This document shows positions 50,512-58,720 of a stretch of DNA of 64,000 nt, in pieces. The notes beneath the pieces were generated by a model. That model made no database searches. It was not told where the DNA came from and worked only from the letters and a program-made list of their open reading frames with translations. The stretch lies in NCBI RefSeq assembly GCF_030345695.1, contig NZ_JAUASV010000016.1, forward strand, positions 23,547-87,546, given 5' to 3'. Both the position numbers and the translations under genes were made by a program. This stretch comes from Galbitalea sp. SE-J8 (GTDB lineage Bacteria > Actinomycetota > Actinomycetes > Actinomycetales > Microbacteriaceae). Position 1 is the stretch's first letter, and every line of letters begins with the position of its first letter.

Positions 50512-52176
50512 ATGACGTCGATCGAACACGCACCGAATGCGGCCCGTGCGACCGCCACCGCCGAATGGTGGCGCACCGCCGTCATCTATCAGATCTACCC
50601 GCGGTCGTTCGCCGACGCGAACGGGGACGGCGTGGGCGACCTGCGCGGGATCACCGGACGTCTGGACGCGATCGCCGAGCTCGGCGCGGACGCCGTCTGG
50701 CTCTCGCCGTTCTACACGTCGCCGCAGAACGACGCGGGCTACGACGTCGCCGACTACTGCGACGTCGACCCCCTCTTCGGCACCCTCGCGGACTTCGACG
50801 AGCTCGTCGAAGCGGCGCACGCCCTCGGCATCCGCGTGATCGTCGACCTGGTGCCGAACCACTCGTCGAGCGAGCACCGCTGGTTCCGGGAGGCGCTCGC
50901 CGCCGGGCCCGGCTCGGCCGAGCGGAGCAGGTACATCTTCCGCGACGGCCGAGGGGAGGCGGGAGAGCTGCCGCCGAACAACTGGCAATCGACCTTCGAC
51001 GGTCGCGCGTGGACGCGCGTCGCCGAGGCCGACGGCCAGCCGGGACAGTGGTACCTGCACCTGTTCGACTCGTCCCAGCCGGACTTCGACTGGAGCAATC
51101 GCTGGGTGCAGGAGCGCTTCCTCGAGATCCTTCGGTTCTGGCTCGATCGCGGCGTCGACGGATTCCGGGTCGACGTCGCGCACGGGCTCGACAAGGAGCA
51201 CGGCCTGCCCGACTACGACCAGCCCGATCTGACCGACTTCTTCCGCCCCAGCCCGCACTGGGCGCAGCCCGGCGTGCACGCGATCTATCGCGAGTGGCGC
51301 GCACTGCTCGACGACTACGCGGGCGATCGGGTGCTGTGCGCGGAGGCATGGGTGAGCCCGCTCACGAGCCTGTCCGACTGGGTGCGACCGGACGAGATGC
51401 ACCAGGCCTTCAACTTCGTCTACCTCGCCACGTCGTGGGACGCCGAGGAGCTGCGCCGCGTCATCCGCGACTCGCTCGCCGCCTTCGGCGCGGTCGGCGC
51501 GCCGTCGACCTGGGTGCTCTCGAATCACGATGTCGTGCGGCACGCCACGCGGCTGGGCTTCGCGGCCGACGCCGAGCTCTTCCACGGCATCGGCCCGTCG
51601 ACCCCCGGGCTGCCCGACCCGGCGACCGCACTGCGCCGCGCGCGGGCCGCGACGGCGCTCATGCTCGCCCTGCCCGGCTCGGCCTACCTCTACCAGGGCG
51701 AGGAGCTCGGCCTGCCGGAAGCGCTCGACATCCCCGACGCCGACCGACAGGATCCCGCGTGGCGCCGCAGCGCGGGCGAACGCTACGGACGCGACGGCTG
51801 CCGCGTCCCGCTGCCCTGGGAAGCGGATGGGACGGCGATCGGATTCAACGACACCGGGCTCTCCTGGCTGCCGCAGCCCGAGCAGTGGCGGACGCTCGCG
51901 AGGGACCGGCAACGCCTCGACCCGGCGTCGACCCTGCGCTTCTACGAGCGCGCACTGCGACTGCGTCGGGAGCACGCGCTCGGCGCGGGCGCGATCGCGT
52001 GGGAGCGGACGAGCGGCGACGTCATGGACCTGCGCAACCAGGGCATCCGCGTGATCGTGAACCTCGGCGATCACGCGATCGCCCTTCCGGCGGGGACGGT
52101 CGTGCTCAGCTCCGTTCCGCTCGACGATCCCGCCCGCCTCCCCGTCGATGCGGCGGTGTGGATGCGCGAGGAGTGA
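50512..52176 (+). CDS. alpha-glucosidase, glycoside hydrolase family 13
   Basis: 554 residues from ATG 50512 with AAGGAAAG upstream; GTG 50491 would add seven residues. The GH13 (beta/alpha)8 barrel motifs are clear: AVIYQIYPRSFADANGDGVG, DLVPNHSS (region I), GVDGFRVDVAHG with nucleophile Asp221 (region II), CAEAWV with acid Glu278 (region III) and LSNHDVVRH with Asp340 (region IV). No signal peptide, so it acts in the cytoplasm on imported alpha-glucosides. The pattern is that of oligo-1,6-glucosidase/alpha-glucosidase; the exact linkage is open. Confidence 0.93.
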   Translation: MTSIEHAPNAARATATAEWWRTAVIYQIYPRSFADANGDGVGDLRGITGRLDAIAELGADAVWLSPFYTSPQNDAGYDVADYCDVDPLFGTLADFDELVEAAHALGIRVIVDLVPNHSSSEHRWFREALAAGPGSAERSRYIFRDGRGEAGELPPNNWQSTFDGRAWTRVAEADGQPGQWYLHLFDSSQPDFDWSNRWVQERFLEILRFWLDRGVDGFRVDVAHGLDKEHGLPDYDQPDLTDFFRPSPHWAQPGVHAIYREWRALLDDYAGDRVLCAEAWVSPLTSLSDWVRPDEMHQAFNFVYLATSWDAEELRRVIRDSLAAFGAVGAPSTWVLSNHDVVRHATRLGFAADAELFHGIGPSTPGLPDPATALRRARAATALMLALPGSAYLYQGEELGLPEALDIPDADRQDPAWRRSAGERYGRDGCRVPLPWEADGTAIGFNDTGLSWLPQPEQWRTLARDRQRLDPASTLRFYERALRLRREHALGAGAIAWERTSGDVMDLRNQGIRVIVNLGDHAIALPAGTVVLSSVPLDDPARLPVDAAVWMREE

Positions 52177-52254
52177 TCGGGTACGTGTCGGGTCGTGAGA
52201 CCGACGTGCTCCGTGCGGCTGTGGACACCGCGCGAGCGGGAGCGCCGGCCTCCC

Positions 52255-52260
52255 GATAAT
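52255..52260 (+). promoter_or_regulatory. -10 box of cpaF
   Basis: GATAAT, 7 nt before ATG 52268; probably leaderless. Confidence 0.45.
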
Positions 52261-52267
52261 CGTCGGC

Positions 52268-53497
52268 ATGTCGCAGGCGGTCGCGCTGATCACGGATGAG
52301 GTGCGCGCCCGCCTGCGCCGCGACGGCGTCGACCTGGCGCGCGACCGCGACGTCGCCGACCGGTACGTGCGGGACGAGGTGCGGCGCTACGCGGAGCGGG
52401 CGCTCGGCGGCAGCGTGCCGCTGCTGCCCGACGAGGCGCTCGCGACCCGCCAGGTCGTCGCGTCGCTCACCGGGTACGGCGCGCTGCAGCCGCTGTTCGA
52501 CGACGAGACCGTCGAGGAGATCTGGATCAACGGCCCCGACCGCGTGTTCGCGGCGCGCGGGGGAGTGAGCGAGCTGACCGACATCCGCCTCACGGACGTC
52601 GAGGTGCGCGACCTCGTCGAACGGATGCTGCAGACCTCCGGCCGGCGCGTCGACGTGAGCTCTCCGTTCGTCGACGCGAGCCTCCCCGACGGCTCGCGGC
52701 TGCACGTCGTCATCCCCGACATCACGGCGCGGCACTGGAGCGTCAACATCCGCAAGTTCGTGCACCGCATCCGCGATCTGCAGCGGCTCGTGGCGCTCGG
52801 GTCGCTGCCGATGCAGGCGGCCGAGTACCTGCGCATGTGCGTGCTGAGCGGTCAGAACGTGCTCGTGTCGGGGGCGACGCAGAGCGGCAAGACGACGATG
52901 CTCGGCGCACTTCTCGCGGCGGCGCGGCCGAGCGAGCGGATCGTCACGGTCGAGGAGACCTTCGAGCTCGACCTCGCCGCGACCGACCGGGTCGCCATGC
53001 AGTGCCGCCAGCCGAGCCTCGAGGGCACCGGCGAGGTCACGCTGCGCCGCCTGATCAAGGAGGCGCTGCGGATGCGCCCCGACCGCCTCGTGGTGGGCGA
53101 GGTGCGCGAGGCGGAGAGCCTCGACCTGCTCATCGCGCTCAACTCGGGGCTGCCGGGCATGTCGTCGATCCACGCCAACAGCGCGCGCGACGCGCTCGCG
53201 AAGCTCTCGACGCTGCCGCTCCTCGCCGGGCGCAACATCGACTCCTCGTTCATCGTGCCGACCGTCGCGGGCGTCATCGACGTCGTCGTGCACTGCGAGC
53301 TGCAGCGCGACGGCCGTCGTCGCGTCGCGGAGATCGTCGCGCCGAGCGGGCACGCGTCCGGCAGCGTCATCGAGGCCAGCACGATCTTCCAGGTCGAGGG
53401 CCGCGACCTCGTGCACACGGGCGGCTTCCCGACTCGCCGGTCGAAGTTCGCGGCCGCCGGATTCGACCCGGCCGTGGTGCTGAGCAGGTCGGCGTGA
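52268..53497 (+). CDS. cpaF: CpaF/TadA-type secretion ATPase
   Basis: 409 residues, ATG 52268. It is a type II/IV secretion ATPase of the tad (Flp pilus) class: ETVEEIWINGPDRVFAARGG in the N-terminal domain, GATQSGKTTMLGALL (Walker A, Lys208), the Asp/Glu box TVEETFELDL, GEVREAESLDLLIAL (Walker B) and MSSIHANSARDAL. It would power pilus assembly. The start of tadB overlaps the stop by 4 nt. Confidence 0.93.
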   Translation: MSQAVALITDEVRARLRRDGVDLARDRDVADRYVRDEVRRYAERALGGSVPLLPDEALATRQVVASLTGYGALQPLFDDETVEEIWINGPDRVFAARGGVSELTDIRLTDVEVRDLVERMLQTSGRRVDVSSPFVDASLPDGSRLHVVIPDITARHWSVNIRKFVHRIRDLQRLVALGSLPMQAAEYLRMCVLSGQNVLVSGATQSGKTTMLGALLAAARPSERIVTVEETFELDLAATDRVAMQCRQPSLEGTGEVTLRRLIKEALRMRPDRLVVGEVREAESLDLLIALNSGLPGMSSIHANSARDALAKLSTLPLLAGRNIDSSFIVPTVAGVIDVVVHCELQRDGRRRVAEIVAPSGHASGSVIEASTIFQVEGRDLVHTGGFPTRRSKFAAAGFDPAVVLSRSA

Positions 53498-54345
53498 CCG
53501 TCGTCCTCGGCATCCTGCTGGGCCTCGGCCTCACCCTCGCGGCGTCGCCCTGGCTGTGGCCGGCGCGCGAGGAGCGCCCGCGCGAGACGGGACGCCTGCG
53601 AGACCTGCTCGTGCAGGCCGGGCTCGCCCGCGTCACGGTGCCGACCTTCGTCGTCGTGAGCGTGCTGCTCGGGGCGGTCGCCGCCGGACTCGTGGCCGCG
53701 ATCGTCCCCGTCGTCGTGCTCGCGGTCGCCGCAGGGCTCGTGGGCGCCGCACTGCCCACGGTGCTCGTCGTCGCCCGTGCCCGGTCGGCGCGCCGCACGA
53801 CCCGCATCGTCTGGCCGGATGTCGTCGACCACCTGGTGTCGGCGGTGCGGTCGGGCCTCGCGCTGCCCGACAGCGTCGTCGCCCTCGCGCACACCGGACC
53901 GCCCGCGACCCGGGCGGCGTTCGCCGAGTTCGAGGCGGACTATCGAGCGACCGGCGACTTCCCGGCGAGCATCGACCGGCTCAAGCAGCGCCTCGCCGAC
54001 CCGGTGGCCGACCGCATCCTCGAGACGCTGCGGATGTCGCGCGAGGTCGGCGGCACGGAGCTGACGGGCGTGCTGCGCGCGCTCGCGTCGTACCTGCGGG
54101 CGGATGCGGCCGTGCGCTCCGAGGTCGAGGCGCGGCAGTCCTGGGTCGTCGTCGCCGCGCGTCTCGGCGTAGCGGCACCGTGGATCGTGCTCCTGCTGCT
54201 CTCGACGCGGCCCGAGGCCGCGGCGGCCTACAACTCGGCGTCGGGCAGTGTCGTCGTCGCGATCGGGCTCGCGATCTCGGTCGTCGCGTACCGCATCATG
54301 CTCGCGGTCGGCCGGCTGCCCGAGGAGCGGCGGTGGTTCGAGTGA
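53494..54345 (+). CDS. tadB: TadB-like inner-membrane platform protein
   Basis: 283 residues from GTG 53494, overlapping cpaF. Two membrane helices come early (about 50-90) and two near the C-terminus. The type II secretion F domain lies between (DVVDHLVSAVRSGLALPDSV, SREVGGTELTGVLRALASYL). TadB forms the membrane base that CpaF works on. It overlaps tadC by 4 nt. Confidence 0.88.
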   Translation: MTVVLGILLGLGLTLAASPWLWPAREERPRETGRLRDLLVQAGLARVTVPTFVVVSVLLGAVAAGLVAAIVPVVVLAVAAGLVGAALPTVLVVARARSARRTTRIVWPDVVDHLVSAVRSGLALPDSVVALAHTGPPATRAAFAEFEADYRATGDFPASIDRLKQRLADPVADRILETLRMSREVGGTELTGVLRALASYLRADAAVRSEVEARQSWVVVAARLGVAAPWIVLLLLSTRPEAAAAYNSASGSVVVAIGLAISVVAYRIMLAVGRLPEERRWFE

Positions 54346-55280
54346 GCGCGGCGCTGCCGCTCGCCATCGTGCTCGGACTCGCCCTCGGCGTCGGCGCGTG
54401 GCTCGTCGTCAGTGCTCTGCCGCGGCTCGGCCGGCCGACGCTCATGGCCCGAGTCGCGCCGTTCGTCGTCGACGTGTCGCCCGCGGCGCGCGAGTACCTC
54501 GACCGCCGCACGGCGAACCCGCTGCCCGTGCTCGGGCTCGTGCTGTCCCCGGTCGCGCGTCCGCTCGTGCGGCTGCTCGACGCGCTCCTGGGCGGGTCGG
54601 CGTCGCTCGGGCGCCGGCTCGCGCAGGCGGGTTCGGCGTTGCGGCCGTCGGAGTTCCGCATCCGTCAGCTGCTCTGGGGAGCGGGCGGGGCCGGGCTCGG
54701 CGTGCTCGTCGCGGTGACCGCGAGCCGGTCGGTCGCCGTGCCGCCCCTCGCCTCGGTCGGCATCGTCGCCGTGCTCGCGGTGCTCGGCGTCGTGGTGCGC
54801 GACACGCTGCTGCAGCGCGCCGCGCGGGCGCGCGTGGCGCGGATGGCCGAGGAGCTGCCGACGGTGCTCGAGTTCCTGACGCTGAGCCTCGCGGCGGGAG
54901 AGAGCATCCTCGACGCGATCCGCCGGGTCGCCCGCGTCAGCCGCGGCGAGCTCGCTCGCGAGCTCGCCGGCGTTGCGACAGCGGTGGCGACCGGGCTCCC
55001 GCTCGCAGACAGCCTCGCCGAGCTCGCCGGACGGATGCAGCTGCCGCCGCTCACCCGCAGCGTCGAGCAGATCGTCGGTGCACTCGAACGCGGCACCCCG
55101 CTCGTCGAGGTGCTGCGCGCGCAGGCGCAGGACGTGCGCGTCGACGCCAAGCGGGAGCTGCTCGAGGCGGCCGGCAAGAAGGAGGTCGCGATGCTCGTGC
55201 CGCTCGTGTTCCTCATCCTCCCGGTGACGGTCGTCTTCGCACTCTGGCCGGGCGTCGTCGTGCTGCAGACGGGGTTCTGA
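54342..55280 (+). CDS. tadC: TadC-like inner-membrane platform protein
   Basis: 312 residues from GTG 54342, overlapping tadB. It has an N-terminal helix, a pair around 115-150, the type II secretion F domain (ELPTVLEFLTLSLAAGESIL; ELLEAAGKKEVAMLVPLVFL) and a C-terminal helix. No Flp pilin, TadE/TadF or prepilin peptidase gene follows; the cluster stops here at a hairpin and a convergent antiporter gene. Confidence 0.88.
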   Translation: MSAALPLAIVLGLALGVGAWLVVSALPRLGRPTLMARVAPFVVDVSPAAREYLDRRTANPLPVLGLVLSPVARPLVRLLDALLGGSASLGRRLAQAGSALRPSEFRIRQLLWGAGGAGLGVLVAVTASRSVAVPPLASVGIVAVLAVLGVVVRDTLLQRAARARVARMAEELPTVLEFLTLSLAAGESILDAIRRVARVSRGELARELAGVATAVATGLPLADSLAELAGRMQLPPLTRSVEQIVGALERGTPLVEVLRAQAQDVRVDAKRELLEAAGKKEVAMLVPLVFLILPVTVVFALWPGVVVLQTGF

Positions 55281-55302
55281 GTCTCAGCCTTCACATTCGC
55301 CG

Positions 55303-55321
55303 CGTCCCGCGGCGCGGGACG
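55303..55321. terminator. bidirectional hairpin after tadC
   Basis: Perfect 8-bp stem CGTCCCGC (55303-55310) / GCGGGACG (55314-55321) with a GGC loop, between convergent tadC and the antiporter gene; no T-run. Confidence 0.55.
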
Positions 55322-55389
55322 GACTGGAATGAGCCAGGCCCGACGGCGGCTACGTGCATGCGCACGCCGAGCACGCCGCCGTGCCGTGA

Positions 55390-57330
55390 TCACTCGCCGG
55401 AGGCGCGGGCGTCGACGGCGTCCATCGAGATCTCCTCCGCGTCGAGCGCGGTTCGCAGCACCTCGATCGCCTCGGACGAGTACGCGCCGCGCTCGTACGC
55501 GTCGCCCAGCGCCGCGCGCTCGGCGTCGAGCTGCACGCGCCGCAGCCGTTGGAACTGCGCGACCTCGTTGTCGGGTTCCGTGAGGTCGGTGCTCGCCCAG
55601 ATCTCGAGGCGGCCGAGCCAGATCGTGCCCTGCGCGGCGACCTCGTCGACCACCCCGTCCCGCAGGGGTGAACCGGATGCGGCCGACGACTCGGCCACGT
55701 GCGCGACGGCTGCGTCGCCGGCATCCTTCATGAGCTTGCGCAGCTCGTAGACCTCGGTGCGCTCCGACCCGGGAGCGTCGGCGGCGGGATGCAGACGCCG
55801 CACGACGACCGGCAGCAGCAGACCCTGCACGACGAGGGTGATGATCGCGACCGCGAACGCGATGAGCACGAGCGAGTCACGCATGGGTGCTCCGTCGGGG
55901 ACCGTCTGGACGGCGACGACCGTGACGACCCCGCGCATGCCGGACAGCCCGAGGATGACGCCGTCACGCCATCCGAGGGCCTGGTCGCGCTCGGCGGTCA
56001 GGTCGTTGGCGCGCTGATCGAGGCGCTTGCGGAAGTTCTGGAACGACCGGGACAGTCGTGAACGCGTCGACTCGTCGAGCTCGGGCGCCGGCGTCGGGTC
56101 GTTCTCGAGCTCGGCGAGTTGCGCGACGACCCGGTCGCGTGCGGCCCGGTCCTTCTTCGTCACGATCCCGAGGGCCGCCCGCACGCCCCGCAGGAAGCTC
56201 CGCCCCGGCGACTGGCGGATGCCCAGCCGGCGGAAGCTGGCCGCTCGTCGCTGGAAGTCCTCCTCGGTGATGCTGTCGAATCGGCCCTGGGTCTGCGCGG
56301 CCCGCGCGGCGTGCCGACGGTAGCGGCGGCGGATGGAGGACAGCAGCGGAGGCATCGCCGCGAAGCGCACGGCCACCAGCAGCACGATCACGAGCCCCGC
56401 GACGCCGAGGGTCGCGAGCAGGGCGTTGCCCGCCGCGACCTCGCCCACGACCGGCCAGAGCTCGAAACCCATGTAGAGGAACACCGCGTTCTCGACGAGC
56501 AGCGTCACAGTGCGCCAGGTGCCCGACTCCGCGGCCCGGAATGAGGCACGGATGCGGTACGCGCCCTGGTTGCCGACGAGGATGCCCGCGGTCACGACCG
56601 CCACGACCCCTGACGCTCCGGCGAACTCGCCCGCGAGGTAGGCGACGAACGGCACGACGAGCGAGATCGCCGCGTCGAGCACCGGGTCGGTGATCCGGTG
56701 CCTGAGCACCACGACCACCGCGGCGAGCACGCCCCCGATGAGCGCCGCGCCGACGACCGCCCAGAGGAAGGTCAGGGCGATGCTCCATCCCGTCGGCGCC
56801 GTGCCGGTGGCCGAGACGATCGCGAGGGCCGTCGACAGCAGCACGAGCGCGGTCGCGTCGTTCACGAGCCCCTCGCCCTCGAGGATCGTGACGATGCGCG
56901 GGGGCAGGCCGAGCCGCTTGCCGAGGCTCGTGGCTGCCACGGCATCCGGAGGCGCGACCACGGCGCCGAGCGCGATCGCGAGCGCGAGGGGCACGACGGC
57001 CCACAGCAGGTGCACGAGCACGCCGACGAGCACGGCCGAGACGATGACGAGCACGACCGCGAGCGTGCCGATGACGCGGAGATTGCGGCGGAAGTCGACG
57101 AACGGCACCTGACGTGCGGCCGCGTAGAGCAACGGGGGCAGGATCACCGTGAGCACGATGTCCGGCTCGATCTCGAGGTGCGGCACGCCCGGGATCGCGC
57201 CCGCTCCGACGCCGACGAGGGTCAGCGCGAGCGGCGCGGCGACGCCGATGCGGCTCGCGAAGAACGAGACGACGCCGATGACGAGCACCACGGCGACGAC
57301 CACGAGCGTCGCCAGTTCCGTGCTCCCCAT
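55390..57330 (-). CDS. CPA1-family Na+/H+ antiporter (NhaP/NHE type)
   Basis: 646 residues from ATG 57328-57330. About twelve membrane helices fill residues 1-400; the conserved antiporter core includes VVAPPDAVAATSLGKRLGLP and GEGLVNDATALVLL (Asn-Asp ion site). A cytoplasmic, charged stretch around 400-480 separates the last helices (MRGVVTVVAVQTVP), and a soluble tail of about 120 residues follows. It exchanges Na+ or K+ for protons in pH and salt balance. An in-frame extension of 15 codons upstream is not supported. Confidence 0.92.
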   Translation of the reverse strand: MGSTELATLVVVAVVLVIGVVSFFASRIGVAAPLALTLVGVGAGAIPGVPHLEIEPDIVLTVILPPLLYAAARQVPFVDFRRNLRVIGTLAVVLVIVSAVLVGVLVHLLWAVVPLALAIALGAVVAPPDAVAATSLGKRLGLPPRIVTILEGEGLVNDATALVLLSTALAIVSATGTAPTGWSIALTFLWAVVGAALIGGVLAAVVVVLRHRITDPVLDAAISLVVPFVAYLAGEFAGASGVVAVVTAGILVGNQGAYRIRASFRAAESGTWRTVTLLVENAVFLYMGFELWPVVGEVAAGNALLATLGVAGLVIVLLVAVRFAAMPPLLSSIRRRYRRHAARAAQTQGRFDSITEEDFQRRAASFRRLGIRQSPGRSFLRGVRAALGIVTKKDRAARDRVVAQLAELENDPTPAPELDESTRSRLSRSFQNFRKRLDQRANDLTAERDQALGWRDGVILGLSGMRGVVTVVAVQTVPDGAPMRDSLVLIAFAVAIITLVVQGLLLPVVVRRLHPAADAPGSERTEVYELRKLMKDAGDAAVAHVAESSAASGSPLRDGVVDEVAAQGTIWLGRLEIWASTDLTEPDNEVAQFQRLRRVQLDAERAALGDAYERGAYSSEAIEVLRTALDAEEISMDAVDARASGE

Positions 57331-57424
57331 GCCGTCACCGTACCGGTCATGCCGCGCCCCCGGCGCGGAGCCCACGTCGAGTCGCCGCGGGAGCGGCCGG
57401 ACGGCGGCGGGCGTCAGCCGGCCG

Positions 57425-57802
57425 TCAGCCGGCCGGGCTGAGCAGGATCGCGAGCATCGCGAGCGCCTGGCCGGAGAGGGCGAGCACGATGCCGACCCGG
57501 ATGCTGAACACCTTCTGCCGGTGGGCGTCGTCGAGTCCGAAGCCGAGCACCGGGCAGCCGGCCCAGACGAGCAGGCACACGCCGATCGCGGACGCGACCG
57601 CGCCGATCCAGAACGGGAGCGCGGCGACCGCGACGAGGTCGGCGGGGCGCCAGCCGGAGGCGAGCATCGGTCCGAGGATGAGGGCGGGCGCGATCACGAC
57701 CGCGGCGAGCCAGATCGTGCCGGTGCGGATGATGCGCTGCGTCTCCGCCGCCGGGCTCACGGCGATCTCGGCGACGGTGGGTGTTCCCTGCGAATCGGTC
57801 AT
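57425..57802 (-). CDS. small membrane protein of unknown function
   Basis: 125 residues from ATG 57800-57802 (the frame is open 17 codons further upstream). An acidic cytoplasmic N-terminus of about 30 residues precedes three or four membrane helices (TIWLAAVVIAPALILGPML, FWIGAVASAIGVCLLVW, VGIVLALSGQALAMLAILL). I do not recognise a family. It is divergent from the DUF2975 gene, sharing a 122-bp region. Confidence 0.65.
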   Translation of the reverse strand: MTDSQGTPTVAEIAVSPAAETQRIIRTGTIWLAAVVIAPALILGPMLASGWRPADLVAVAALPFWIGAVASAIGVCLLVWAGCPVLGFGLDDAHRQKVFSIRVGIVLALSGQALAMLAILLSPAG

Positions 57803-57874
57803 GAGCGCAACTGTCTCGCCGGGGGCACCCGGGACGCAAGCCGGTCGGCGCATCCGGTCCGCTGCTGGGAGGGC

Positions 57875-57898
57875 GAATCGATCGAGAATCGATAGTAT
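57875..57898 (+). promoter_or_regulatory. direct-repeat operator and -10 box before the DUF2975-HTH pair
   Basis: GAATCGAT occurs at 57875-57882 and 57886-57893, one helical turn apart; each contains the palindrome ATCGAT. TAGTAT (57893-57898) overlaps the second copy. This fits autoregulation by the small HTH protein encoded downstream. Confidence 0.45.
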
Positions 57899-57924
57899 TG
57901 CGTCGTTCTTCGATAGGAGCGACC

Positions 57925-58401
57925 ATGGAACACCTCGCCCGCGTCATCCTGCTCGTCGTCATCGGCGTCTTCCTCGTCGTCGCGCTCGCCGTGCAGATCC
58001 TGCTGCTGCCGCACCTCGCCGCGGAGTCGGCGACGTCCTGGCCCGAGATCGCCTACCTCGAGGCCCCCGTGCTCGTCACCGCGATCGCGATCGTCGCGTG
58101 CGCCGAGGTCGTGCTCGTCATCCTGGCCCGGCTCGTGCTGCTCACCGACAGCGACCGCATCTTCACGCGCGCGTCGCTGCGGTGGGTCGACGCGATGACC
58201 GGATGCTTCGTGCTCGCCGCGATCCTCGCGGGCGGTCTCGGCATCGGCCTTCGCGCGAACGATGCGCTCAACCCGGGCATCGGCGTCATGCTCTGCGCGG
58301 GCATCGCCGGCTGCGCGGCCGTGGCGCTGCTGCTCATCGTCATGCGGGGTCTGCTCGTGCGGGCGACGACCATGCGCGACGACCTCGCCGAGGTGGTCTG
58401 A
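57925..58401 (+). CDS. DUF2975 family membrane protein
   Basis: 158 residues, ATG 57925 with AGGAGC upstream. Four membrane helices with LLTDSDRIFTRASLRWVDAM between the second and third, typical of DUF2975 (YoaS-like). It ends with TMRDDLAEVV. The next gene, encoding a YozG-like HTH protein, overlaps the stop by one base. DUF2975/HTH pairs are common in Gram-positive bacteria; their function is unknown. Confidence 0.88.
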   Translation: MEHLARVILLVVIGVFLVVALAVQILLLPHLAAESATSWPEIAYLEAPVLVTAIAIVACAEVVLVILARLVLLTDSDRIFTRASLRWVDAMTGCFVLAAILAGGLGIGLRANDALNPGIGVMLCAGIAGCAAVALLLIVMRGLLVRATTMRDDLAEVV

Positions 58402-58607
58402 TGGCGATCGAGCTCGACATCGACGTCATGCTCGCGCGCCGCAAGATGAGCGTCGGCGAGCTCGCGCTGCGGGTCGGCATCACGCCCGCGAATCTCGCCG
58501 TGCTCAAGAACGGGCGGGCGAAGGCCGTGCGCTTCACGACCCTCGACGCGCTGTGCGTCGCGCTCGACTGCCAGCCGGGCGAGCTGCTGCGGCACGTGCC
58601 GGACTGA
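58401..58607 (+). CDS. small XRE/YozG-like helix-turn-helix regulator
   Basis: 68 residues, ATG 58401. Nearly the whole protein is a Cro/C1-type HTH: LDVMLARRKMSVGELALRVG has the first helices (D-V-M-L-A-R-R-K) and ITPANLAVLKNGRAKAVRF the recognition helix, followed by LDALCVALDCQPGELL. It is cotranscribed with the DUF2975 membrane protein and probably binds the GAATCGAT repeats upstream. Confidence 0.9.
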   Translation: MAIELDIDVMLARRKMSVGELALRVGITPANLAVLKNGRAKAVRFTTLDALCVALDCQPGELLRHVPD

Positions 58608-58720
58608 GAGCGACCTGCGGAAGGGGGACCTTCGACCCGTGCGACCCGGTCGTCGCGGAGTTCACTGGATCTCGGGCGACGGAGAATCCGCGCCCGGTCT
58701 TCGAACGATGGGAGTCGACC

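Noticed and set aside
57425..57802. The small membrane protein as a toxin of a toxin-antitoxin pair with the HTH gene
   Set aside because: It is divergent and separated by a promoter region from the HTH gene, and it shows no toxin-like features; the HTH protein pairs with the DUF2975 gene instead.
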